From NCBI GenBank assembly GCA_031308135.1, contig JAHLJT010000631.1:172229612-172293611 (forward strand): a stretch of 64,000 bases of DNA, in the 5' to 3' direction. Every line of letters starts with the position of its first letter. The stretch's first letter is position 1. The DNA is from Acheta domesticus. Taxonomy: Eukaryota; Arthropoda; Insecta; Orthoptera; Gryllidae. The position numbers and the translations under genes were made by a program. The notes below the pieces were generated by a model, which ran no database searches, was not told where the DNA came from, and saw only the letters and a program-made list of their open reading frames with translations. Positions 51,412 through 57,212 of this stretch are shown here, piece after piece.

Positions 51412-54400
51412 TCTTAAAGTGTTTGCTGAGAATGAAGCGATTCTCTCCATAAAGCTGTCTGTCGTGAACGACTTTAGCAGTGACATCTGTATGAAGTTTG
51501 GTCTTCACAAGTGTGCAAAAATCAATTTAAAAAGAGGCAAACTGACGACGTCGAAGAGCATTGAAGTTGATATGCACACTGTGATCGCTAGATCTCTACT
51601 TGAGGTCATTTAAAACAGAATTCGCTGTTTCTATCACTCTCTTAACTTTAGCATTTTCGTAAATTCTCCTCAACGGTGCACGTGATTCGAATGGAAGTAG
51701 ACGAACTCGTTCTATCTCGCGCCAGAGGAGATCCCGCATCATGTCCTTATCGTGTGACTCATGGCCAGATTAATTTTCACCGCTCACGGATGTTTCATTT
51801 GGAAGAGATGAACCTTCAAGAGGACCAACGTTTTCTGCGATATTAGATGGTTCTAAATGTTCGTCATGTAGATACTTCGATCGAAGAACATACTCCGCGT
51901 TTTTTCTGGATGTCTGCAAGGTGTTCTGCTGTGCATTTTCCACTTCAAAGTATATTTTGTCGTTGACTGGCAAGATCCATTGAGTCTGGGGTAGGTCTCA
52001 TACCTGGGTTCCGCTCTCTCTATATCTTAAAAACTATTTCTGAGCCCCATTTTTCGCTTTTGCATTGTAAAAGCACCACATCATCTCCTTCAATTCATCC
52101 CAGGTCCATTTCTGACGATGGCCTCAAGCTACTGCCAGATCTGGGTCCCTGGGACATCCGTGGGATGGCCAGATGTCGACAAGGTGACATTAGCTCGGTT
52201 TCTGAGCAGGCATTGGACATAGGTAGAACAAGGCACGTTAAGATTCATTACATTTCTGGTTCTATCCATTTTGCTCATTGGTTCCAAGTGAAGATTCGCA
52301 GTTAGCAAGTTCGAGTTCACAGATCACCCTTAACCCTTGGGTTGTTTCCTGCCATCCGTTACTGCGACCCACAGTGACCTCCGGACATCCCCCCGCAGGG
52401 CGTAGCTAGAGGTTCCTCCGATCGCCAGTCGGCATTACTAAACCCTACGGGATTTTCACCGACTGCTGAAGGCAGCCTCCTTCGCTGGCTAGTGCAAGGT
52501 TCGGGCCTCCACTCTAATCAGTGGCCTGGTGTGCCAACCCAGTTTCCCTCCTCTACCCTCCATGGGCCGATAACAGGAAGTCCAAAAATTCATGACCCTT
52601 CCCCCTCTACTTACTTCCCACTCTCCTCAAAATGAAGTACTTCTTCGTCTGACCCGTCACCTTCAACCTATTCAGCAAGGGAGGCCCTACCACTAGCTAC
52701 GCTACCAATGACATAGCTTTAAGGCTCATGGGGTACTCAAGCTCCACCACCAACTCCAAGGTCGTGTACTCCCTAGGTGGAGTTGTTGTTGCTGATATTA
52801 TTATTATTTTTATTATTATTATTATTATTATTAATATTATTATTATTACTCCTGTATATCACGACTATAGATGTTATGTGTCGGCTGAATATATCTACTC
52901 CAGGTTGCAACCAGCTATCTAAGGAGCAGATCAAGAGACTCTTGGTTCTTCTACAATACTTTGCGCAAAATGTGGGCTGTTCCAAATAAAGGATTTCTTG
53001 CACTTCCCAATCTTTTGAATTACCTGGGAGTTTCGACAAGATTTCACAAACATTTTGCGGAACAAATCTCAGAGTTCCGATAACTATCGGGACGACCTGT
53101 GCTTCCCCCCCTCCTTTCGGCTGATCTCGATTTCCAAACTCGTGTATTTAAGACGTTTCTCTGCCTCCTTGGTAACGACGTTTTGATCGCACAGTACAGC
53201 AACATCAACAAGTAAACGCGATTTTTTCTCCAGATCCCGGATAAGTGTATCCGGTTTTGTTTGCCGCTATTGTGCGATCAGTTTGAATTTGTTGGTCGTA
53301 AAATATCGTACACAATCCAACAGACGTCACCGGTTTCGGTGAGTGTTCGTACCACTTGGGGCATGTGTTTGGAACTTCGTGGGCGGCACAGATGTGCCAG
53401 TGGAGATAGCTACACACCATATCGTGTCTTTTCAAGTATTCGATCTTTGCTAGGATTGGACAAGCTGAGACAATATGATCAATGGTTTCTACTTGCTCCT
53501 GGCAAATGCGGCATTTATCATCTTGGGAAATTTTGAGAACCGCTTTATCATAATGTCGTGTTCTCAACGCCTGATCTTGGGCAGCTATTACAAGTGCTTC
53601 CGATTCTGGCTTAATTCTTCCTCTTTTAAGCCACATAAATGATTAATATTTATTGATCTGCACCTTGTCCATTCTTTTTAGGTATTGTCCGTGGAGTGGT
53701 TTGTCTCTCCACGATTTCTTTAACATTTTTTTGTGTCTCACACTTGATGTTTAACAGCATCAGAAGTTCAGTGTCTGTGTTATTCGACGTGTCTTGCCTA
53801 GTTTTCTTCGCAATGCTTCTTGCTACACTAACAATGCCTCTGTTTCCCATTCTTCGGTCAGATTTCATGACCTGCCTCATTAGAGGTTCATCTTGATGGC
53901 TGACTACATACTTCCCCAACCCGACTATTGCGTTGTGCCAGGTTGCCTCAATTTGTCTGAGGCCTCTTCCTCCTTCCTTACGTGACACATAAAGTCTATG
54001 TACATCAGCTCGATGGTGGGAAACATGATGCATTGTAAGCAGTTTTCTGGTTTTTCGATCCATGGTGCGAATTTCTTGCTCAGTCCAGTCCACTATTCCA
54101 AAACTGTATTCGGCTACAGGTACCGCCAAACTACCTATTGCAGATATTTTATTCCTGGAATTCAGAGCGGACTGCAGGACCAGTCTCACTCTCCTGTAAT
54201 ACTCCCTACGAATTCTCCCTTTCATTCTGTCGTTCGAGATGGTCTCACATTCTTCAATGCCCAGATATTTGTAAGTTTTACCTGGCTCAAGATCTTGAAT
54301 CACGGTATGCGTATCAATTTCAATGTTCTCAGACGTTGTGAGTTTCCCCTCTTTTTAAATTGATTTTTGCACACTTGTCAAAACCAAACTTCATGCAGAT

Positions 54401-56954
54401 GTCATTGCTAAAGTCATTCACGACAGACAGCATTTGGGAGAGAATCGCTTCATTCTTAGCAAATACATTCAGATCATCCATGTAAAACCAATGTGATACT
54501 GGCCTTTCATCACCATGGAGCTTAAAACCAAAGTCAGCTTGCGACAACTGTCTCGATAGTGGGATTAAACTAATGCAAAACAGGAGAGGGGATAGTGAAT
54601 CTCCTTGAAAAATACCCCTGTTAATCTGAATACTTCTGATTTCTACTGCTTCCTTTCCGCTGTGTATTAGTAACCTTGTACTCCACGACTTCATACTAGT
54701 CTTGCAAAATTCAATAAGTCTAGGATGAAATCGATAGATCTCCAGGTTCTTCAAAATCCAATCGTGTGGTACACTATCAAAGGCCTTTTGGTAGTCAATC
54801 CAAGCTATGCTCAAATTACGTTTGCGTTTCTTTACATCATTCAAAATGACTTTATTCAGTGGCAAGATTTCCTTACAGCCATAAGAGCCTTTACGACATC
54901 CTTTTTGTTCAGCTGGCATTAGATGATTCTTATCTAGATGTCTGTACATTTTGTCAGCAATGGCTGCAGTGATAACTTTGTACAGTACTGGCAGACAAGT
55001 AATTGGCCTGTAGTTCTTCGCCAAAGAGCTGTCTCCCGCTTTGGGTAGCAAATACGTGATGCCGCGTATGAGCCATTCTGGGAGTTCCTTTGGGTTTTCT
55101 AAAATTTTATTAACAGCCTTTGCTAGATGAGAATGTATTGCTGTTAATTTCTTAATCCAATAAATCTGGATCTTATCAATCCCGGGGGACTTCCAGTTTC
55201 CCATGTTCTTAATTGCTTGGAAGAGGTCCTCTTCCGAGAATTGGTGAACATCTTCCACTGTTTCTACAAGTTCATCGGCAGCATCAACTTCAGATTGAAG
55301 CCAAGATGCGTCTTTGTTGTAGGATCTGCTCTCCTCCCAGATTCCTGCCCAAAATGCTTCGACGTCATCTTTTGAAGGAGTAACAGCTTTGCAATTTGGT
55401 TTTTGAGTCAGATTGCGTTAGAATCTCTTCGCGTCTGTTTCAAACAACCGGTTCTGTACACGGAAATCTATTCTACGTTTGTAGCGTCTAATTCTTTGAG
55501 CCATGCTTGAATTTTCTCTTTTAGCTTCTCAACTACGATTAGCCTGCTGATGTCATTTTCAATTTGGTATTTTTGTTCAACATTGAATATTTTTCGTTGA
55601 ACTTTAGAGGTGTGCGTTGATTTAGAAGATGCCTCAGCTAAGAGTGATATTTCGCGCCGGGTGTCGGCTCTCCGTTTCATAATTCTCTTCATCCATGGTG
55701 TACAGAGCTGTTTACTCTGTTTTGCTGTCGGCCGTCGCTGTTCTTGGCTGGCCCCAAAATTATCTGAGATACTAGATATCCAGTTGCATATATGATGTGA
55801 TTGATTTCAGTAATATCTAGATCTCTGCCTGGGGTCTCGACCACCTCATTTAAGACAGAATTCACTGTTTCTCTCACTCTTTTAGCTTTGGCATTTCGTA
55901 TATTCTCCTCAACGGTTCGCGAGATTCAAACGGAAGTTGACTAACTCTTTCTAACGAGATGAACCTTCCACGGGATCATCATTTTCAAGTTCTACTTGTT
56001 CGTCATGTGGATTGTTCGAGCGAAGTACATACTCCGCATTTCTCTCAATGTCAGCAAGTTGTTCTGCTGTGAATTTTCCACTGCTGAGTATGTATCGTCG
56101 TTGACTGGCAAGCTTCTTTGAGTTTAGGGTAGGTCTCATATCTGGGTTCCGTCTCTCCATATCTTGAAAACTTCTATTTCTGAGCCCCCATTTTTCGCTT
56201 TTGCATAGTAAAAGCACCACGTCATCTACTTTAATTCATCCCGGGTCCATCTCGGACGATGGCTTCGAACTACTGCCGGCTCTGAGTCCCTGGGACTAAC
56301 ATCCGTGGGATGGCCAGACGTCGACAAGGAGACATTAGCTCGGTTTCTGAGCAGGTATGGGACATTGGTAGAACAAGGCACGTTAAGATTCATTACATTT
56401 CTGGTTTTATCCATTCTGCTCATTGGTTTGAATTGAGGATTCGCAGGACGCAAGTTCGAGTTCACAGATCACACTTAACCCTCGGGTTGTTTCCTGCCAT
56501 CCGTTACTGCGACCCACAGTGGCCTCGGGGCATACCCCCGCAGGGCCCAGCAAGGGGTCCGTCCGATCGCCAGTCGGCATTACTAAACCCTAGAGGATTT
56601 TCACTGACTGCTGAAGGCTGCCTCCTTCGCTGGCTAATGCAAGGTTCGGGCCTCCACTCTAATCAGTGGCCTGGTGTGCCAACCCAGTTTCCCTCCTCTA
56701 CCCTCCATGGGCTGACAGCAGGAAGTCCAAAGGTTCATGACCCTTCCCTCTCTACTTACTTCCCACTCTCCTCAAAATGGAGTACTTCTTCGTCGGACCC
56801 CTTCAGACTTCGTCGGACCCCGGACCTTCAACCTATTCAGCAAGGGAGGCCCTACCGGTAGCTAGGCTACCACTGACATAGCTTTAAGGCTCATGGGGGT
56901 GCTCAAGCTCCACCACCAACTGCAAGGTCGTGTACTCCCTAGGTGGAGTTGTTG

Positions 56955-56989
<35 letters not shown>

Positions 56990-57212
56990 TTCTTTGGTAT
57001 GTGTGTGTGTGCAGGTGGACGAGCAGGCGCTGGACGGGCGCGTGTGGCCGCGCGCGGCGGCGGTGGCGGAGCGCCTGTGGAGCGACCCGGCGACGGGCGC
57101 GGGCGCCGCGCAGCCGCGCCTGCTGCAGATGCGCGAGCGCCTGGTGCGGCGGGGCGTGCGGGCGGAGGCCGTCGCGCCCGAGTGGTGCTACCTCAACGAG
57201 GGCGAGTGCTAG
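22997..57212 (+). CDS. Beta-N-acetylhexosaminidase (GH20), whole gene, 8 exons
   Basis: The enzyme removes terminal N-acetylglucosamine from chitooligosaccharides or glycans; insects use such enzymes in cuticle turnover and N-glycan trimming. Eight exons join with phases 2,0,1,2,0,2 into about 629 residues, the usual length. Order: hydrophobic leader (1-38); WAWRC...LCRLTCG and ALWPLPTG of the GH20 N-terminal domain; FGARHALETLSQL; barrel opening GLLLDTARHWLP and HWHATDSHSFPL; DAPAHAG; PPCGQLNP; catalytic HLGGDE (Asp406-Glu407); CWNSSSE; LGGEAAMW; VWPRAAAVAERLW; and the Cys-containing end PEWCYLNEGEC. Four N-glycosylation sequons (NIS, NES, NSS, NST) fit a secreted or lumenal protein. The last junction is one base out of phase. 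Subfamily (chitinolytic NAG, Hexo2-like or FDL) is not resolved, so no symbol is given. Confidence 0.92.
23110..25960 (+). other. Intron 1, left part: nothing recognised
   Basis: Mixed-composition then AT-rich DNA with no repeats or ORFs that I recognise. Intron 1 as a whole spans 23,110-39,166, and its elements are listed separately. Confidence 0.5.
25978..27011 (-). repeat. Family A dispersed repeat, near-full-length inverted copy
   Basis: A complete minus-strand copy. The 3' end reads ATACTTTCTCACATT at 25,980. Reverse-complement A blocks follow in order: CCATTCTTTTAGGGTTCCTTG, TTGAGCGAGTTTTGAG, CGTCTTTTCTTAGATACGAG, TGAACGGTTTTGG and CCAGGGCTCGGAAATAAGG. The 5' end (TGATTACAATACGATTACATTTCTC, split by mutation) lies near 27,011. 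About 1.03 kb, the same size as the copy at 7,585-8,640. Confidence 0.6.
27030..27240 (-). repeat. Family A' repeat (related to 62.95-63.47 kb)
   Basis: Shares ATTTGAAGCAC, ACTCACAAATCCAA and AACTTTTGA-type blocks with the tandem copies at the right end of the window. Noncoding. Confidence 0.45.
27595..27910 (-). repeat. Family B dispersed repeat, inverted copy
   Basis: Reverse complement of the 4,170-4,590 copy: CCAGTGTTGCC, TATAGATCTATTTA, ACACGTTTTTGGAAATTTCTT, GGCCGGATC, the AACAAATGATCAGTTCCC block, TCGATTGGTG and GCCGTGAGTGACGG. Confidence 0.6.
28080..28998 (+). pseudogene. LINE 3' end: RNase H and C-terminal domain, decayed
   Basis: Frame 28,144-28,464 carries a degenerate RNase H motif (SWVSDDVGIIGNEIAAQAAK, normally WVPxHxGIxGNExAD). 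A second frame (28,493-28,732) carries the usual LINE C-terminus: CDYCKTDLTEEHVLLHC and SESRRRHDLASCLAEIF. Frames are broken between them. The element ends with a conserved tail (AATGACCTTAGCTGTTGAAG block, 28,948-28,973) and ATC repeats at 28,981-28,996 instead of poly(A). RNase H plus a short-repeat tail fits the I/LOA-type LINE superfamily rather than Jockey. Strongly 5'-truncated. Confidence 0.72.
29010..29725 (+). pseudogene. Decayed copy of an arthropod repetitive CxxC protein gene
   Basis: Pieces in several frames look like a protein family common in arthropod genomes: a start MPRNCVKRT..LCYICG, a KSQ segment, a YF-GC segment near 29,240, a PFAV-WRE-like part and KTKNMVQYSNLPTAIR, then an acidic EQAEEE stretch. 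Frames are interrupted by stops and shifts, and the short tandem repeat at 29,508-29,595 splits the middle. I recall the family as uncharacterised and transposon-associated. No function is assigned. Confidence 0.4.
29508..29595 (+). repeat. Short tandem repeat, GTCACAGTGAAGCA type
   Basis: Four to five imperfect copies of TATGTCACAGTGAAGCA-like units sit back to back. A local expansion inside the pseudogene. Confidence 0.8.
29726..30588. other. Intron 1 segment: mostly unrecognised
   Basis: A small family A piece is visible at 30,040-30,105 (TTTCCGACAGAAAAAACGGG, GGGTCCCTACTACCGAAAAA). Nothing else noted. Confidence 0.4.
30590..31130 (+). mobile_element. tRNA-derived SINE (family S1), longest copy
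   Basis: Opens with a tRNA-like pol III promoter: A-box-like TGGCTTAGCAC (30,590) and B box GTTCGAGTCC (30,644-30,653). Next are the S1 hallmark GAATTCTAGCGGCCGGCTGC and an ACGGGCCACGGACCGTGCGC block. It ends with a tail (31,089-31,114) that matches the LINE tail at 28,948-28,973 in 22 of 26 positions, followed by AATC-type repeats. This is typical of a SINE that borrows a LINE's enzymes by carrying its 3' end. Confidence 0.7.
31250..31800 (+). repeat. Dispersed repeat with pyrimidine-rich core
   Basis: Begins with AACCCGGCAGACCTTGTTCT. It runs through a TCTC/CCCTC-rich tract (31,365-31,490), an AAGGCCCTAGAACGCCTC block and GAGATCGGTCCAGCGGTG near 31,743. I recall this arrangement from repeats in other arthropod genomes but cannot name the family. 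The left edge (31,285-31,330) resembles the tandem unit that follows. Confidence 0.45.
31825..32180 (+). repeat. Tandem repeat, about 160-165-bp unit
   Basis: TTATTAAATAAA-headed units begin near 31,831, 31,996 and 32,156 (spacing 165 and 160). Each carries TTATGCAACCAT, CAGGCATTCG, TATGACAATAG and TTACTAATTTATTACCC blocks. About 2.2 units. Confidence 0.75.
32181..33240. other. Intron 1 segment: nothing recognised
   Basis: Contains short palindrome-like CGGCACTCAGTGCCG at 32,682 and a related CGGCACTCCGTACCG near 32,860. Otherwise unremarkable. Confidence 0.4.
33245..33640. promoter_or_regulatory. CpG-rich island inside intron 1
   Basis: About 395 bp of CpG-rich DNA with GGCGGGCGGGC-type runs. 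It encodes nothing recognisable. It could be an alternative promoter of the hexosaminidase gene, a lost exon environment, or a GC-rich repeat. No splice-compatible coding exon was found in it. Confidence 0.35.
33641..33722 (+). repeat. S1/LINE-type 3' tail, solo fragment
   Basis: GGGACTAATAACCTCAGCCG at 33,674 with TTGGCGCGTCACT and TATCAATCAG after it. It matches the 3' tails at 31,083-31,130 and 28,948-28,998. Confidence 0.6.
33880..34290 (-). repeat. Family A dispersed repeat, inverted 5' part
   Basis: Reverse-complement A blocks: TCGATCGGAGAATATCAATTT, CGGCTGAACGAACGGTTTTG, the ACGACAGACG block, ATCGGGACCCCACAATACGA and the GCAGCATTACAATAA end. A GAGAAAGTGTATG motif stands at 33,881. Confidence 0.6.
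34291..35325. other. Intron 1 segment: nothing recognised
   Basis: A modest GC-rich patch at 34,390-34,480 and AT-rich DNA after it. No element identified. Confidence 0.4.
35326..35372 (+). repeat. (TAA)n array, left of truncated R4/Dong copy
   Basis: About 47 bp of TAA repeats. Confidence 0.95.
35373..36033 (+). mobile_element. R4/Dong-like retrotransposon, 5'-truncated copy
   Basis: About 660 bp representing only the 3' end. A decayed zinc-knuckle region (CATTAATCATATTGTC block) precedes the restriction-like endonuclease core ANKPDIVIQDLEKKSCLL near 35,650-35,705. A frame from 35,704 to 35,940 then reads the conserved end of this family (YKSLEIEISRVW, IVIGALGFVP, KLPGNSKDWEVQEIALFGTA). 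The PD...D/E...K nuclease motif is intact. TAA arrays stand on both sides, as expected for elements that insert in TAA repeats. Confidence 0.8.
36034..36113 (+). repeat. (TAA)n array, right of truncated R4/Dong copy
   Basis: 80 bp of AAT/TAA repeats. Confidence 0.95.
36115..36420 (+). mobile_element. tRNA-derived SINE (family S2)
   Basis: A tRNA-like head with B box GTTCGAGTCC (36,203-36,212) inside a good T-arm stem (GCGGGTTCGAGTCCCGC). It is followed by GTGTGTGTCGTCC and a CATCATTTCATC stretch typical of arthropod SINE bodies. Not a functional tRNA: no complete cloverleaf is evident. Confidence 0.65.
36430..36600 (+). repeat. Family A dispersed repeat, fragment
   Basis: AAATTTTTTCTTTGCATTTTTC, CCTCGTATGTAGCAAATGATG and GGAGAACTCTCTATAT blocks of family A. 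Confidence 0.5.
36660..36905 (-). mobile_element. tRNA-derived SINE (family S1), inverted copy
   Basis: GGTCCGTGGCC at its start, AGAGCAGCCGGCCGCTAGAA near 36,758 and the inverted B box GGACTCGAATCC (36,853-36,864), all in antisense order relative to 30,590-30,850. Confidence 0.7.
36906..37700. other. Intron 1 segment: nothing recognised
   Basis: AT-rich DNA without repeat ends or coding signals. Confidence 0.45.
37709..38131. mobile_element. hAT-type MITE, 423 bp
   Basis: Ends are imperfect inverted repeats: left TAAGGGTTGTCCATCTAGTG..., right (reverse complement) ATGGGTGTCCAAATTGCAAG.... Both continue into GGCCC/GGGCC sequence, as in many hAT elements. The flanking 8-bp duplication is GCTCTATA (37,701-37,708) and GCTCTAGA (38,132-38,139), 7 of 8 equal. 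There is no transposase frame, so it is non-autonomous. Confidence 0.75.
38132..38700. other. Intron 1 segment: nothing recognised
   Basis: Includes a GTGGCG repeat near 38,166-38,185 and a C9 run at 38,241-38,249. Confidence 0.4.
38735..39090 (-). mobile_element. tRNA-derived SINE (family S3), inverted
   Basis: Read on the minus strand, it opens with a tRNA-like head with B box GGTTCAAACC (39,032-39,041) and A-box-like TGGTGTAACA (about 39,078). It ends in a tail rich in AATTGAATTG / TTATTATTTATT near 38,725-38,760. It ends about 75 bp before exon 2. Confidence 0.6.
39167..39422 (+). CDS. Hexosaminidase exon 2
   Basis: Acceptor GTGTGCGCAG|G, donor CTGCAG|GTACGT. Encodes residues 38-123. 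It contains AWAWRCGGAGLCE, CRLTCGAAGALWPLPTG and VLCPTSAEATRFLQ, typical of the start of the GH20 N-terminal domain in insect N-acetylglucosaminidases. Extremely GC-rich, with almost all third positions G or C. Confidence 0.92.
39423..40208 (+). other. Intron 2
   Basis: 786 bp with a pyrimidine-rich tract at 39,680-39,910 (TCCTTC/CCCAC/TCTTCGTC type). That tract opens long meaningless Ser/Pro-rich frames. Confidence 0.85.
40209..40407 (+). CDS. Hexosaminidase exon 3
   Basis: Acceptor GTGCGCAG|GAAGCC, donor GCAGAAG|GTAAGT, entering in phase 0 and leaving in phase 1. Residues 124-190. Contains sequons NIS and NES, and the LKLSTNESYELNV strand of the GH20 N-terminal domain. Confidence 0.9.
40408..43244 (+). 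other. Intron 3
   Basis: 2.84 kb of AT-rich DNA. An ACAACA-rich tract lies at 43,000-43,035. No recognisable transposon remains, in contrast to introns 1, 5 and 7. Confidence 0.7.
43245..43569 (+). CDS. Hexosaminidase exon 4 (start of GH20 barrel)
   Basis: Acceptor GGCTCAG|GG, donor GCCAG|GTGCGC. Residues 190-298. Reads VTASVSAQTAFGARHALET, FAHRGLLLDTARHWLP and NKLNVLHWHATDSHSFPL. The Arg of HRGLLLDTARHW and the HWHATD loop line the GH20 active site in the family. GC-saturated. Confidence 0.94.
43795..44000 (+). mobile_element. tRNA-derived SINE (family S1), fragment
   Basis: Contains CAGGATTTTTC, GAATTCTAGCGGCCGGCTGC (43,865) and ACGGACCACGGACCGCGCGC near 43,954, in the same order as the copy at 30.6 kb. 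Promoter boxes are degraded. Confidence 0.65.
44102..44293. repeat. Inverted-repeat element (about 40-50-bp arms)
   Basis: The left arm (44,102-44,152) holds TTTCGATGGCTTGGCC and GATGTCTGCTGTTTGG. The right arm (44,252-44,293) is nearly its reverse complement (CCAAACAGCAGAAATC, GGCCAAGCCATCGAAA). The left arm has about 9 extra bases. The loop is about 100 bp. A MITE or fold-back remnant, without identified duplication. Confidence 0.65.
45200..45330 (+). repeat. Possible degenerate tRNA-like SINE head
   Basis: CTGGGTCCACTGGTAATG and GGTGGGTTCACTCCCGGTC look like decayed A and B boxes about 50 bp apart. Weak evidence. Confidence 0.3.
45633..45960 (+). CDS. Hexosaminidase exon 5 (catalytic Asp-Glu)
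   Basis: Acceptor CACGTGTGCAG|G, donor GACGAG|GTGGAC (a weak donor chosen for family alignment). Residues 298-407. Carries YGAYSSAQTYSAG, LLVELDAPAHAG, CIQPPCGQLNP and HLGGDE, ending exactly after the catalytic Glu (GAG). The next exon then reads VFIPCWN, the expected continuation. Just before PPCGQLNP the sequence has Ile-Gln, where I recall Val-Glu in the well-studied chitinolytic insect enzyme. Confidence 0.93.
45961..47977 (+). other. Intron 5
   Basis: 2.0 kb. Holds an old R4/Dong-like fragment and a GTT/CTT/TTA microsatellite (47,876-47,930). A family A-like GAGAAAGTATGAGCT motif lies at 47,829. Confidence 0.75.
46430..47530 (-). mobile_element. R4/Dong-like retrotransposon, old decayed fragment
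   Basis: Parallels 53,040-54,190 block by block: TTTTGCGGAACAAAT, TGTATTTAAGACGTTTCTCT, TTGTTTGCCGC, GTTGGTCGTA, then GTCTCATATTTCAGG, and further on TCGGATAGATGGTGG and CAGACCAGTTCACC. No frame survives. Same minus orientation as the large copy. Confidence 0.65.
47978..48219 (+). CDS. Hexosaminidase exon 6
   Basis: Acceptor GTGTGCAG|GTATTC, donor CGGCG|GTAAGTC. Residues 408-488. Starts VFIPCWNSSSEVVQWL, which completes the GGDEV..CWN signature, and ends KDIEQYLDKR. Contains sequon NSS. Base composition is near average, unlike exons 1-5 and 8. Confidence 0.92.
48220..51041 (+). other. Intron 6
   Basis: 2.8 kb, mostly unrecognised AT-rich DNA. It includes a 15-bp inverted-repeat pair (49,922/50,135) and a GC-richer patch at 50,130-50,400. 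Confidence 0.7.
49922..50149. repeat. Inverted-repeat pair, possible MITE remnant
   Basis: AGGGGCACCCAGAGG (49,922-49,936) and its perfect reverse complement CCTCTGGGTGCCCCT (50,135-50,149) enclose about 200 bp of AT-rich sequence. No flanking duplication identified. Confidence 0.5.
51042..51269 (+). CDS. Hexosaminidase exon 7
   Basis: Acceptor CTGTTCCAG|CTTTATC, donor AGCTG|GTGAGT. Residues 488-564 (last codon incomplete). Reads FIIQPWETRNST, LGYRVILTHKDAWYLDHGFW and RLLGGEAAMWESW, where the aromatic residues and the GGEAAMW strand close the substrate pocket. Contains sequon NST. It exits in phase 2, but exon 8 needs phase 0: one base short. Confidence 0.9.
51367..51411 (+). repeat. (TAA)n array in intron 7
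   Basis: About 45 bp of TAA repeats, left edge of the R4/Dong cluster. Confidence 0.95.
51412..51589 (+). mobile_element. R4/Dong-like reverse-transcriptase piece, plus orientation
   Basis: Encodes VFAENEAILSIKLSVVNDF and ICMKFGLHKCAKINLKRG, matching the post-YMDD part of the large minus-strand copy (54,340-54,480) but in the opposite orientation. Abuts the minus-oriented 5' segment at about 51,590. Confidence 0.8.
51590..52795 (-). mobile_element. R4/Dong-like retrotransposon, 5' segment copy
   Basis: About 1.2 kb highly similar, in direct orientation, to 55,800-56,957 of the large copy. It includes the region encoding NAEYVLRS and the ACATCCGTGGGATGGCCAGA block. It ends in the same GTACTCCCTAGGTGGAGTTG sequence next to a (TTA)n array. 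It contains only the 5' region of the element. Confidence 0.8.
52796..52849 (-). repeat. (TTA)n array between two R4/Dong copies
   Basis: 54 bp of slightly interrupted TTA repeats. It separates the 5' end of one copy from the 3' end of the next. Confidence 0.95.
53205..54303 (-). pseudogene. R4/Dong-like thumb, zinc knuckle and endonuclease region
   Basis: Two frames. 53,650-54,303 holds KTYKYLGIEE and the family's thumb (REYYRRVRLVLQSALNSRNK, MHHVSHHRADVHRLYV, GGRGLRQIE). 53,205-53,636 holds ALVIAAQDQALRTRHY, the CX2CX8HX4C knuckle and TDRTIAANK leading into the nuclease core. One extra base turns the PD motif out of frame. The homologous piece at 35.65 kb keeps it in frame. Confidence 0.8.
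54329..55258 (-). pseudogene. R4/Dong-like reverse transcriptase domain
   Basis: 309 codons open. Fingers and palm show GNWKSPGIDKIQIYWIKKL, LPKAGDSSLAKNYRPITCL, IDYQKAFDSVPHDWILK, GIFQGDSLSPLLFC and the catalytic FYMDDLNVF. The frame ends prematurely at LKRGETHNV. The parallel fragment at 51,530 has one G fewer in the same place and stays open, so this is a one-base insertion here. The domain copies element RNA at the nicked TAA target. Confidence 0.85.
56958..56987 (-). repeat. (TTA)n array next to the last splice acceptor
   Basis: About 30 bp of TTA preceded by GTTGTTGTT. It lies 27 bp upstream of the exon 8 acceptor AG and forms part of the pyrimidine-rich region used for splicing. Confidence 0.95.
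57015..57212 (+). CDS. Hexosaminidase exon 8 (C-terminus and stop)
   Basis: Acceptor GTGTGTGTGCAG|GTGGAC. Residues 565-629 and TAG. Begins VDEQALDGRVWPRAAAVAERLW, the conserved C-terminal barrel strand and helix of GH20 enzymes, and ends PEWCYLNEGEC, the usual cysteine-bearing tail. The reading frame is certain from conservation. It requires phase 0, while exon 7 leaves in phase 2. GC-saturated like exons 1-5. Confidence 0.92.
   Translation: MDEQALDGRVWPRAAAVAERLWSDPATGAGAAQPRLLQMRERLVRRGVRAEAVAPEWCYLNEGEC

Larger units (their letters stand above)
52850..56957 (-). mobile_element. R4/Dong-like retrotransposon, nearly full-length but frameshifted
   Basis: About 4.1 kb between (TTA)n arrays. 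From its 5' end (right side): a 5' region; HRPRWTRDELK, a Myb-like DNA-binding start; RRNPDMRP and NAEYVLRS; a basic pre-RT segment with MKRRADTRREISLL (55,468-55,692); reverse transcriptase (54,329-55,258) with WKSPGIDKI, the WIDYQKAFDSVPHDW block, GDSLSPLLF and catalytic YMDD; thumb (53,650-54,303); zinc knuckle CRICQEQVETIDHIVSAC; and a restriction-like endonuclease with the PD-D/E-K motif. At least three frame breaks disable it: an extra G near 54,345, a shift near 53,640 and an extra A in the nuclease core near 53,260. C-terminal nuclease plus TAA target point to the R4/Dong group. Confidence 0.85.

Noticed and set aside
56310..56861. 183-codon plus-strand frame
   Set aside because: Antisense of the R4/Dong 5' region; the paralogous copy at 52.1-52.8 kb does not keep the frame open.
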